Shown here: positions 35,438 through 45,020 of the stretch, in pieces | Layout: the number at the start of each line of letters is the position of its first letter | Numbering within the stretch: position 1 is the first letter of the stretch | Source of the DNA: Amorphophallus konjac | Taxonomy: Eukaryota > Streptophyta > Magnoliopsida > Alismatales > Araceae | Assembly (NCBI GenBank): GCA_022559845.1 | Contig: CM040123.1 | Location: 293,930,642 to 293,994,641 of the forward strand | Direction of reading: 5' to 3' | Length of the DNA stretch: 64,000 nt | Translations under genes and position numbers: made by a program | Notes under the pieces: model-generated | The model's input: only the letters and a program-made list of their open reading frames with translations | What the model was told of the DNA's origin: nothing | Databases searched by the model: none

Positions 35438-35690
35438 TACTACAAGAAATGGCGCTGTTAGCGACGAAAATTTCAGACGGAATAATTTGAGTCGCAATAT
35501 CCGTCCACATTTTAGACGGATAGTTTTCGTCTAAAATGTCATCGCTATTTCAGATAGATACTTACCTATCGCACTATCCGTCTTAATTTGTGACTTATAT
35601 TCAGACAAAAGTTAGTCTGTCTGAAATATTATTAAAATTTCAGACCGAAATACGTTTCGTCTGAAATGCCATCTGAAATTCATAAAAACC
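35438..35690 (+). repeat. CACTA left terminal and subterminal repeats
   Basis: Terminal ACTACAAGAAA followed by at least ten copies, in both orientations, of a CAGACGGA/TCTGAAAT box. These are the sites to which the TNPA-type protein binds in En/Spm. Confidence 0.85.
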
Positions 35691-36330
35691 CCCGCCTAAA
35701 TCGGCCCCGTCCCCGCCACTCCCTGTCAGTAACTTCCCCCCACTCTCCCTCTCATTCTTTCTTTCGTCCGTCTCCCTACCGCCGTCGCCGCCAGAGCCAT
35801 CGCCGCCGCTGCCGCCATCGCCATCCTCCCCGTCGCCGGCGGCCGTGGTCATCCTCACCGTCGCCATCCTCGTCCTCAATCGCCGTCCGAAACTCACCGT
35901 CGCCATCCTCACTTCAGTAGATAAACCCTCTCGATCCCTCTCCCCCTCCCCCTCCCCCTCTTAGTCTCCCTCACTCCCTCTCCCACTTCATCACTCCCTC
36001 TCACGCACACACTCGACAGAGGAGGCGCCGGCCGGGGGTGGTCAACCCCCTCCCTCTCCCTCTCCCTCTCCCTCTCCTGTTCTCCCTCCCCATCTCACGG
36101 TCCTGTCCCTCTCCCTCTCTGTGTTGGCCGCCCCCCTCCCCCGCCCTCGCCCTCTCTCCCTCTTCAGTAAGCCCCCCTCCCCCTCACAGACACGCACACA
36201 CGCACACCACAGACACAGACACACGCACCGTTGACCCCCCTCCCCCTCCCTACTCCCGCCCTCTCTCGCTCTCCCGTTGGCCTCCCTCCCCCTCCCTACT
36301 CCCGCCCTCTCTCACCCTCACTGTATGAAT
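35691..36330. other. C/T-rich low-complexity region
   Basis: Long pyrimidine tracts (CCCTCTCCC units, 35935-36330) and CCGTCGCCG-type repeats (35775-35900). The Arg/Ser- and Pro/Ser-rich translations on either strand are composition artefacts. It may be the 5' leader of a transposon transcript. Confidence 0.5.
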
Positions 36331-37149
36331 TAGATAAATTAATTTAATTTTATTTAATTTTATATATTTTTTATTCATGGTAGGATAATCAGTCGAAAGG
36401 ACGGGAATGAAAGAATCAAAGTTTTTTGCGAATAAACAGTAAGTAAAAAATTGATTTTATTTTTATATGTTGTTTCATTTTATTTTAATTTATGTAATCT
36501 TAATTAGATTTATTGTTAGGGTGATGGGAGGGGCAAATAAAGCATGCAAATTAATTTATTAATTAGATTTTAATTAATTTATATAGTCTTAATTAGAACA
36601 GACAAAATATCCGTTTCAATAGAACATCCATGTCTACTTTCTAGCTTGACCATGAAGAAAAGAGATAGAGTTAATTTAATCATAATCATAATAAGATAGA
36701 TAGACAAGTAGTATCAGAGGTCTTTACTCACAGTTAATATTAAAAATTATTAAATTATACCATCCAACTCAAAATTTAAGGTGTTGAGTGGAGAGAACTT
36801 CACTAATATAAAGGCACTATATTTTAGTCCATCAAGGGGTGTGCGGGTTTAAATTATAACAATGTGCTCTAATATCGTACTAATGTTTATTGAATTGGAT
36901 CATCCAATTCAAAATCTTAAGATGTTAAATGGAAAATATTCTATTAATATAAACACATTCTATTTTATCCCGTTTATAATACGGGTCGACTATTCTAACT
37001 GTTAATAATATTTGGGTTGAAAATATCAATTAAGAATAACTTCAAACTAATAGTTTCACCAAACGCACACCTCATAGGTATGCTTCAAATTTAGTTGAGT
37101 TTTTCCCTATTCTGTGATATTACAATCACATAATTATTTCTGAAAATTA
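36331..37149. other. AT-rich region, nothing recognised
   Basis: No frame, repeat or terminus of note. It is rich in TTAATTTA runs, as in introns and promoters. Confidence 0.5.
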
Positions 37150-37875
37150 GGCACGTCAATGAAATTGCGCTGTTGCAATTACCCACACACCAACCAATAT
37201 GTCAATGAGAAAATGCAAATCCTGGGACCTAAATTGTCTGAAGAGGATATAGTTTCCTGTGAACTTTCTTTGCACCCAAGGCACTTGAAACAAATGAAGC
37301 CACATCAGATAGAGGGCTTCAATTTCTTGGTGAGAAACCTAGTGGGTGATAATCCTAGAGGCTGCATTCTGGCACATGCACCAGGGTCAGGAAAGACGTT
37401 CATGCTCATTCACTTTATTCAGGATTTTTTGGCATAATATCCTTTTGCAAGGCTGTTAATCACTCTTCCTAAAGGGATTATGCCAACGTGGAAGAAAGAG
37501 TTCCATCATTGGCAAGTAGAAGAGCTTCCTCTGTATGACTTTTACTCTGTTAAGGTTGACAATAGATCTCAGCAGCTTGATGTTCTTCAAAAATGGGAGG
37601 AGAACGGGAGTATTCTTTTCTTGGGCTATAAGTAGTGTTCTAGAATTGTGTGTGATGTAAGAGACGAGATAAGGGCTGCATGTCAGGAGAGGTTACCAAA
37701 GGTCCCTAGCCTTCTCATTTTAGATGAAGGCCATACTCTCAGAAACGAAGACACAAATATTCTTTCTACGCTAGAAAAGATGCAAACTCCCCGTAAGGTG
37801 GTTCTTTCAGGGACACTATTTCAGAATCATGTCAAAGAAGTTTTTAATATATTGAATCTAGTGCATCGTAAGTTC
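37150..37875 (+). pseudogene. Captured DRD1/CHR35-like SNF2 helicase fragment, left arm
   Basis: Part of the SNF2 ATPase domain of the plant-specific DRD1/CLSY group, which acts with Pol V in RNA-directed DNA methylation. It shows [20 protein letters not shown], then Walker A as [53 protein letters not shown], motif [10 protein letters not shown], and motif [23 protein letters not shown]. The order and spacing match DRD1 more closely than CLSY proteins as I recall them. A TAA follows DFLA (37435-37437) and a TAG follows GYK (about 37633). There is no N-terminal region, no C-terminal helicase domain and no introns. It lies inside the CACTA transposon, so it is a transduplicated fragment and not a gene. 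Confidence 0.85.
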
Positions 37876-37904
37876 AGAACATGTCATGATAAGTCGATGT
37901 TCAG
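37876..37904. other. Centre of the inverted repeat
   Basis: A 29-nt spacer between arms. It contains a further GAACAT/ATGTTC pair, leaving a terminal loop of about 14 nt (GTCATGATAAGTCG). Such a short symmetric centre is what a hairpin RNA locus needs. Confidence 0.8.
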
Positions 37905-38051
37905 GAACTTACGATGCACTAGATTCAATATATTAAAAACTTCTTTGACATGATTCTGAAATAGTGTCCCTGAAAGAATCACCTTACGGGGAGTTTGCAT
38001 TGTTTCTAGCGTAGAAAGAATATTTGTGTCTTCGTTTCTGGGAGTATGGCC
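37905..38051 (-). pseudogene. DRD1-like fragment, right arm, proximal part
   Basis: The minus strand reads [35 protein letters not shown] and [12 protein letters not shown], the motif II to III region. It keeps HTPRNEDTN, the form I recall from DRD1, where the left arm has HTLRNEDTN. The solo LTR begins at 38052, just inside the DEGH motif. Confidence 0.85.
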
Positions 38052-40297
38052 TGTAGTCCCGCGATCAATGACACCCAAGAGGGGGGTGAATTGGGTGTTT
38101 ACAATTTTTACCAAAACTTTTGACTTTTTACAAAATATGTGATAAACATTAATTAGCAATTTGAAAACTGATTAACTAATACTCTCAATCTCTCCGCTCC
38201 CACACGACCATATAACAAAAACAATCAAACCACACAAAACACACAATGCACAGTGGTTTTTAAGGTGGTTCGGATGCAACGACGGCAATCCTACATCCAC
38301 CCCTCACCAAACCCGATAGGCTTCACTCGGGGATAAATCCCCAAACAGAGATGACGCTCCAACCACACACGTAGGATGACGCCTGCCCACACACACGGGG
38401 ATGCACCCCAATACACACACACACACTCACGGAGATGAGGTCACCAACACAATCCAACAAACGGATCAACAAGACACACACACACGCTGCGACAAGTGCA
38501 GCAAACCACACACTAAAACAACTGGATCTAAGTAGATCCACACACACACACGTAGATCTAGGATGATCTACGCACACATGAATGAAACACAATGACCACA
38601 CACGACCACGGATCCACAACGATCCACACACACACGAATGCTTCCATATTGTGAAGAACACAAATATAAAGCCCAAAACACAACAACAATGAGGCACACT
38701 TTAGAAGACTCCTTATTTGGCTTCCCTTGAATGCATGTTGCGGGGTTGAGAATGGATGAAGAAGACTTGCTGCATGGAGTACTGTTCACGGCTACAGTAC
38801 CCTTCTTCTTCACTTGGACAATCCTTGTATCTCCTTGATGCTTGTGAGCTTGTTCTCTTCCTTTGAGATTGCTGACTTCAACCGGAGCTAGAGTACCTTC
38901 AGATGATGCTTGAATGGCTCCTTCTTCTTTGTAGCATCCTTCTTCTTCTTCTCTTAATGGGCTCCTTGGTTGACAGGCTCTCCTTTGATCTCTTCTTGTT
39001 GGATGCTTGCTTCTTCAGCTCATAGGAGGATGAAGGCTTCAAGAAGGATCTTGGATCTTCAGCTACTGGATGAAGCTTTGATTCACGGACAACTGTTCAT
39101 GCTATAGTAGCACTACTCCTCCTTCTTCACATTGACAGCCTCCTCTTGATCTCCTTTTGAATCCCCTTGGATGGTTAGGGTTTGTGACTCCAAATGAGAG
39201 TTTTATAACTCTTGAGTGGCCCCTAGACAAGCCCCAGACCAGATCCATGAATCCTGGTGTAATTGGAGGCAAAATGATTAAAGAAATGGGGTGAAACCCC
39301 TCTCCTCGAGCTTGACACAAAAGTCAACAAAATGGGGCCTCGGGGCTGGCGGTCGACCGGTGGAGGGCTAGCGGTCGACCGGAATTTTATAGGTTTCAGT
39401 CCGTTGCTTGCTGGGAAAAACGGTTGACCGCCCCTGTCTGGGCGGTCGACCGCTGCTGGCGGTCGATCGGTCCTGGACCGGCGGTCGACTGCTGGCAGGG
39501 GAAGCCCCAGGTTTATCTCGTTCAGCCCTTTAAACCCTTGAGCAGCTCATTCACGTTTGTGGCATCAAACTCCTTCGACATTGAGTATTTGTACTGAGTA
39601 TATGGACCTGCAAACACATGGATAATTGATTAGAACTATAGCTCAAACATCCATATGATAAATCCATAAACTCCATGCAAGCCATTGATTATGAAATCAA
39701 AATTTGTTCCGGGGGCTCCGCCCCCGGAAACCCCCGCAAGGGGCACTGCCCCCTTGACCCCCGCGACCTGACAGGGCAGGTCGATCCTCGCGACCTAACC
39801 GCGTAGGTCGATCCGCGAGCGAGGGCGCACGATGGCCAAAAGGGTTTCATGTTGAATGTGCATGAATGAGGTGTATACATAAGATACACAAGGTGAGATC
39901 GATGCTAAGTATGAGATACACAAGGTAAGAGTCTCACCAATGGTTCTTGATAGTAAATGACATATACCACCTATTTTGGATGGTAGAGGAGCAGGGTGCT
40001 TATCCACAAGTTTAGTTCACCAGGTGACTGCCATGTGTTTGATCCTGCAAGCAAGATAGTTAAGGTTAATACCATACTTGTTCACATTAAAGAGGTTATG
40101 AAACCTCTTGCCTCTTGTAAAAATAATTCAATCAAGCATGAATCAAGACCATGTACCATTGCCATTTGCAATCTCAAACATATTTAAACATGAATGTGCA
40201 ATCAACCATAAGTTTAGTTATCATCACTCAATCACACATTAAGTTTAGTTATCATCAAAACCATAACGCCAACAATCATCAAAATCATAACTCAACA
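38052..40297 (-). repeat. Solo copia LTR (2246 bp) inserted in the right arm
   Basis: Canonical TG (38052) to CA (40297) with 5-bp flanks TGGCC (38047-38051) and TGGCG (40298-40302). The uninterrupted left arm reads GGCC here, so the right flank carries one later change. There is no PBS, PPT or coding sequence between, so this is a solo LTR left by LTR-LTR recombination. It is related to the LTR at 3416-5696. Six GGTCGACC-type boxes lie at 39345-39495, and a GC-rich palindromic segment absent from the other LTR lies at about 39705-39836. Confidence 0.88.
39705..39836. other. GC-rich palindromic insertion within the solo LTR
   Basis: Contains TCCGGGGGCTCCGCCCCCGG, GCAAGGGGCACTGCCCCCTT and two copies of CGACCT...AGGTCGATCC. 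The related LTR at 3416-5696 lacks it at the matching place (after the CATAAGATAAAT region near 4850). It would form strong hairpins. Origin unknown. Confidence 0.5.
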
Positions 40298-40850
40298 TGG
40301 CGTTCATCTAAATTGAGAAGGCTAGGGACCTTCAGTAACCTCTTCTGACATGCAGCCCCTATCTCGTCTTTTACATCACACACAATTCTAGAAAACTACT
40401 TATAGCCCAAGAAAAGAATACTCCTGTTCTCCTCCCATTTTTGAAGAACATGAAGCTGCTGAGATCTATTGTCAGCCTTAACAGAGTAGAAGTCATACAG
40501 AAGAAGTTCTTCTACTTGTCAATGATGGAACTCTCTCTTCCATGGTTGCAGAATTCCTTTAGGAAGAATGATTAACGGCCTTGCAGAAGGATATTTAGCC
40601 AAAAAACTCTGAATAAATCTAATGAGCATGAACATCTTTCTTGACCCTAGTGCATGTGCCAGAATGCAGCCTCCAGGATTATCACCCACTAGGTTTCTCA
40701 CCAAGAAATTGAAGCCCTCTATCTGATGTCGCTTCATTTGTTTCAGGTGCCTTGGGTGCAAAGAAAGTTCACAGGAAACTATATCCTCTTCAGACAATTT
40801 ATGTCCGAGGAATTACATTTTCTCATCAGCATAAGTAACAATTGGGAAAT
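40298..40850 (-). pseudogene. DRD1-like fragment, right arm, distal part
   Basis: The minus strand reads [36 protein letters not shown], then [11 protein letters not shown] where the left arm has an intact Walker [20 protein letters not shown] and ILFLGYK with the following TAG come next. That TAG is shared with the left arm, so the inverted duplication arose from an already broken copy. The stop after HH (for HHWQVEE) is specific to this arm. Homology fades beyond about 40810. Confidence 0.85.
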
Positions 40851-41895
40851 TAAAGATGGTGTACTCCAAAAGGAAAAGTAAATACGGATCTATTTTTGGA
40901 TCCACACATTATACACAAACATTACACTTAAATCTAAACTTAAACTTGGCTCATTTACTTAATAAATGAGGCAAGCTCAAGTAACTTGTCAAGAATAATA
41001 GTTCTTTGCAGCCCTAGCAGGAACCATCACACTATAGGTGTAAGGACACCATCTACCCTATCCAAGCAGAGAAGGGACAATAGAAAATGCAGTATTAGCG
41101 ATGACATTTTCTGACGGATTATTTATCTTATTTATCTTATTTATCTTTGATGTTGATCTAACTCAAAAATGTTGATTATTTAGCTTTGATGTTCTTCATT
41201 TGAAAATTTTTGTAACTTGTATGTTATTTAATTTATTATATGCATAATGATAATTGTGTTGTTATTTAATTTTATGTTATATAAATACATGGGGTATTCC
41301 CTGTGAGCTGAGGTGCGTGGGTGCGACCTAACATTACACGCACCTCAGGAGAGCGTGTTAAAGCCGTGTCAATGAGCCTTCCCGTTCAAGACTTTGGGAT
41401 TCATGTGTATGTTCTCATTTATTTACGAGAATGTATATATCTACCTCAAAGTCTTGAATTGTCCCGTTTGGACAGTCTATGAATGTTTGATTACAGTTAG
41501 GTAGTCATTTACTATATGTGTTTGTATGGTTTGTTGAGAATTTTGGTTGCGTCTCCTCACTCTTCTATGATATACCATTATTGATTTAGAGTGTAATTCT
41601 TAACCACTTACTTGTAAGTGTTTAAGAAAATTTAAAAATCAATAAATATTTTTGGTATATCGGAGAAGTGTGGGGAGATGCTGTCGAAATTTTCAGCAAA
41701 TCGTGCAACACATATAGTAAGTGATTGTGCGATCAAACCTTCATGGATGGGTTAAAAAGTGATAATCTAATTAATAGTCCTCTTCCAGCTGCAAATGGTG
41801 TATGGCGAATGATGTGAGGAAATGGTCGGGTTTATTTTCAGGAGTAATGATTTCAAAGTTAGGATGTGTATTAACATTTATTGGGTGCAGGCAAA
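40851..41895 (+). other. CACTA interior before the transposase
   Basis: Non-coding. It holds a second CACTA-terminus-like segment (41076-41125) and AT-rich sequence with a GAGGTGCGTGGGT...ACGCACCTC inverted pair (41310-41346). It ends in GGGTGCAG (41883-41890), a plausible splice acceptor just before the first transposase ATG, so much of it may be 5' leader and intron. Confidence 0.5.
41076..41125 (+). repeat. Degenerate second CACTA left terminus
   Basis: GACAATAGAAAATGCAG then TATTAGCGATGACATTTTC and TGACGGATTATT. This aligns in order with the true left end at 35438 (ACTACAAGAAATGGCG, TGTTAGCGACGAAAATTTC, AGACGGAATAATT). It suggests the transposase part once had its own left end here. Confidence 0.55.
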
Positions 41896-42401
41896 ATGTT
41901 GACAGATCATTCATGGATGTATCGTAGAATAGTTGACCGGGTGGTGTCGGATGACTTTAAACATGGAGTTGAGAGTTTCATTAAATTTGCATTCGGAAAT
42001 CCCAATGTAGCAACAGACCGTGACGGTCACATTCGATGCCCTTGTTCAAATTGTAGAAATTGAGGTGGCATTCACCATGGGATGTGCAACATCATTTGTA
42101 CAAGAAAGGGTTCGTGGATGATTATACGAATTGGACGTGTCATGGTGAGGAAATCTTGAGGTATGAGCCTGAAAATATTGCAGGCACAAGTGGGTACGTG
42201 GATATGGTTGTAGATGCTGTTAGTCCTAGTTTTAATGTTCATGAGGAACATGCATAAATGGAAGAAGCGCCGAATAAGATAGTCGGTAGATTTTATCAAC
42301 TACTTAGGGATGCTGATGAGCCGCTGTGGGATGGTTGTGAAAAGCACACTCGGTTGTCTGTAGTGTCACAGTTGTTGACTTTGAAATCTGAATTTCACAT
42401 C
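41896..42401 (+). pseudogene. TNP2 transposase, exon part 1 (Transpos_assoc domain)
   Basis: N-terminal part of the En/Spm TNP2-type transposase, which excises and inserts the element. The transposase-associated domain is clear: WMYRRIVDRVVSDDFKHGV, FIKFAFGNPN, IRCPCSNCRN, then after a one-base frameshift at 42060 RWHSPWDVQHHLYKKGF and YTNWTCHGEE. A TAA follows EEHA (42255-42257). The same frame runs on through FYQLLRDADEPLWDGCEKHT and SQLLTLKSEFHI, where the chromovirus insertion (42402) cuts it. It rejoins at 50031 as HISETCFDRLLLLI. Confidence 0.88.
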
Positions 42402-44676
42402 TGGTGCGGACACCCGAGCAGTTGATCGGCACGACACGCCGAGCCACCGGTACCGCACACGGAGCACGACACGAGTCACCTCAGCATCCATCTGGCTCGG
42501 AGACAGTCTGGAGACTCTGCCTTGAGCCTCCCCCTTTATTATATTTAGTTAGACTTATGTGTGTTTCATTTGTATTTATTTCGTTGCATTCAGTTTTGCC
42601 ATTTCGATTGTAATAGGGGCTTATGTGTAATTTGGACCCCGTGGGCCCCACGGGCCCCCCAGGACCCACCCCATTGGGCCACCTCAGCCTAGGGTCCCAC
42701 GTGGGGTCAGTCAACATGCCACATGGGGGTATCTAGAAGTTTGAATTGTAATTGGACACATGGGGGACAATGGACTTGAAAAGTCCAAATGGGAGGCCAC
42801 CTACCCCACCTACCAAGTCCACCCTCTCTCCTTGGTCCAAGGGCCGCCCCCCCCTTAATATTATATTATTTTGTGTGTGTGTGTGTCACACTCCATCCCA
42901 ACCCTCCATTCCCATCCCCTAGATCCAATGGTTGTGGATGGATGTGAGATGTAAGGTATTTAAACTTGTATTTTCCATTTTAGTGAATTAATGCATTCAT
43001 TTGGAAGAAAAAGCCTTGGAGCTCCAGCTTGGTGCGCCCCTCCCTCTCCCCTTGCAGCTGTGAAGGTTGCTTCTTGGTGGTGAGACTCCACCCTATCAGT
43101 TCCGGTCGCCGCCGCCGCCGCCACGAGCCGCCACCGCATCGCCACCGCCATCAACGAAGTTCTGCCTGCGCAGTACCACAGCAGCTTCCATGAAATTCAG
43201 CCATCAACCACGAGCTCAGATCGACCTGGGAATTTTACTGGATGTTCCAGAGGTACCAAAAATTTTGGTTTGTCATTCAGATCCCGTTTCATAATTTTAG
43301 ATTTTCGTCCACTCTTCCACTTCGGTTCTGCCAAAGTTCTGTCCAGGTTCCCATCCGCCCTGAGTTTCATGTCTTAGGTCCACTTTTTGATTTATTTTGG
43401 TTCGCCCAATTTTACTGGAGGTTCCACCCATCCACCCCTTCATCCACAATTTTTATAAATTTTTGGTTCGTCAATTTCATATTTTCTAAAAATCATTCTC
43501 AATCCCAGCTACAGTTCTGTCCCCCTGTTCCCAGATCCGACCACCAGTCACCCCAAACATCATAGTAAATTACCATCACCTCCAAATCAAATTCCAAAAA
43601 TAGTCCCAGTTCCGTGGTTTGATCCCCTACAACTTTGAAGAAGAGCTCAAGATCTGAATCGGAGGTTTACTAGGCGGTCAACGGTGGTTCTCAGACAAGT
43701 ACCCTACAAATCTGAGGTTTCGGTTACTGTACAACAGGGCTTGTAAATTCATTAACGTTCTGATCCGACCTGATCCAGCAGATCTCTCTGGGTCTAGATC
43801 GAAGCAATTGAAGAGAGCTTTCCAACGATAGCTCATGCGTCCCGATCCGACGTCGAGATTGATCACAGCGGCCGTTTTCGCCGGAGCGCGCGCCTGAAAA
43901 CAGCAACTAAAAATCCGTGGGCAGCAACTTCAAAGCTTGGGAATCGGGACCGATCGACCCCCGATCGGTGTTCCCGGCCGACCGCCGTCCGTGGAGGCGC
44001 GCCACCAGGGGTCCCCATCATAGTGGGTCCCACCCCCGCAGATCCGGAGGACAGCACCATCCGTGGGCCCCGCGGGCCCGCAGAACCCGCCGTTCGGAAA
44101 GCACGAAAACGCGGAGTTCGGCACCGCCGGGCGACATCAAGATGCTGCCCGTCAACCCGAGTTGCGTGATTCCCGGGCTCCACATGTGACCTTTTACCTC
44201 CCTACGTGGAGTGGGTCAAATCTTTGTATTGCTGGGATATTGTTTAACTGGGTGTCCGTGATTCGGTCGGGGTTGTCTTCGCCACGCCGGGTGCGTGGAG
44301 GTAATGGTCCAAACCTCTTGGCGTTCATTTGCTTAGCTAGTATACAGTCTTTTGCCGCTGCCGAGAGTGTAGGTACTAGCCCGTGTGTCCATGTCACCGC
44401 TGTGAGAGTGAGTGTGACCCGTCCCGTGACTCGATCCGAGTCCGGAAGTTGAGTCGGACTACCCTTGACCTCCGCCGGTTCCTTAACCGCGCACGGTCCG
44501 CGCTTTCCCTCGCTTGGGACGACGAGTGAGCTTCCACTTCTGTTAGCGACGTTTTGCCACTAGGAGCTCATAGTGTCGGGCTTAGTGTCTCCCTGGTGTG
44601 TGCTGCTGGTCGCGTCTTCATCTAGAGTCCGACGGTGGCACCTAATAGTGTCGTCTCCTGTGTCCGTCCCGCATCA
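42402..44676 (+). repeat. 5' LTR of pol-less chromovirus (2275 bp)
   Basis: Starts TGGTGCGGACACCCG and ends TCCGTCCCGCATCA. It contains a C-run, a GT microsatellite (about 42873-42888), a CCGCCGCCGCC stretch and a GC-rich second half. It is collinear with 47746-50030 with few differences by eye (for example an extra 10 bp in the right copy near 48597). Confidence 0.92.
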
Positions 44677-44679
44677 GTT

Positions 44680-44691
44680 TGGTATCAGAGC
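44680..44691 (+). other. PBS of pol-less chromovirus
   Basis: TGGTATCAGAGC, initiator-Met type, three bases after the 5' LTR. Confidence 0.92.
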
Positions 44692-45020
44692 AAGTCGAGT
44701 CTAGGGTAGTCATTGCATAAGTCTTGCATGCATCATTATCTAAGTCAAGTCTAGGATCATCATTATTTTCAAAACAAAAAAAGTGTGTTTTAAATTGCAT
44801 TTCATCCCGATAATTCGGTATCTTAAAAGGTGTTGTCCGAAAGTTAGGTTACACCTACCGGGAGGTCGCACACTTGCGGGAGTGATCTTCGGATCGATTA
44901 ACTCCGCCCCGTACCGGATATTGGGTTAGGTCTAAGTGCATCATCTAGTGTGTGTTTGCATTAGTCGGTTTGTCTTGTCCCTTTGTGTCGGCATGTCCAT
45001 CGTATAGTCCCTAATTTCTC

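Larger units (their letters stand above)
37150..40850. repeat. Long inverted repeat of a DRD1-like gene fragment
   Basis: The left arm 37150-37875 pairs with 37905-38051 and 40298-40850 around a 29-nt centre (37876-37904). The centre itself contains GAACAT...ATGTTC. By eye, the 146 bp nearest the centre differ at 4 positions, and the next 290 bp or so at about 24. A solo LTR (38052-40297) interrupts the right arm. A transcript crossing the centre would fold into a stem of about 145 bp, with a further 500 bp able to pair across the LTR bulge. Confidence 0.9.

Noticed and set aside
35640..36330. Arg/Ser-rich, Pro/Ser-rich and Gly/Asp-rich ORFs
   Set aside because: Products of C/T-rich and CCG-repeat low complexity, open on both strands because stops are AT-rich.
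37150..37875. Functional host DRD1/SNF2 gene
   Set aside because: Only part of the ATPase domain, without introns, with two stops, duplicated inversely and bounded by CACTA sequence.
43067..44452. Several ORFs of 60-170 codons in the pol-less chromovirus LTR, repeated at 48409-49806
   Set aside because: Both sets lie in LTRs and differ in frame and ends. They are long because the LTR is GC-rich, with no domain.
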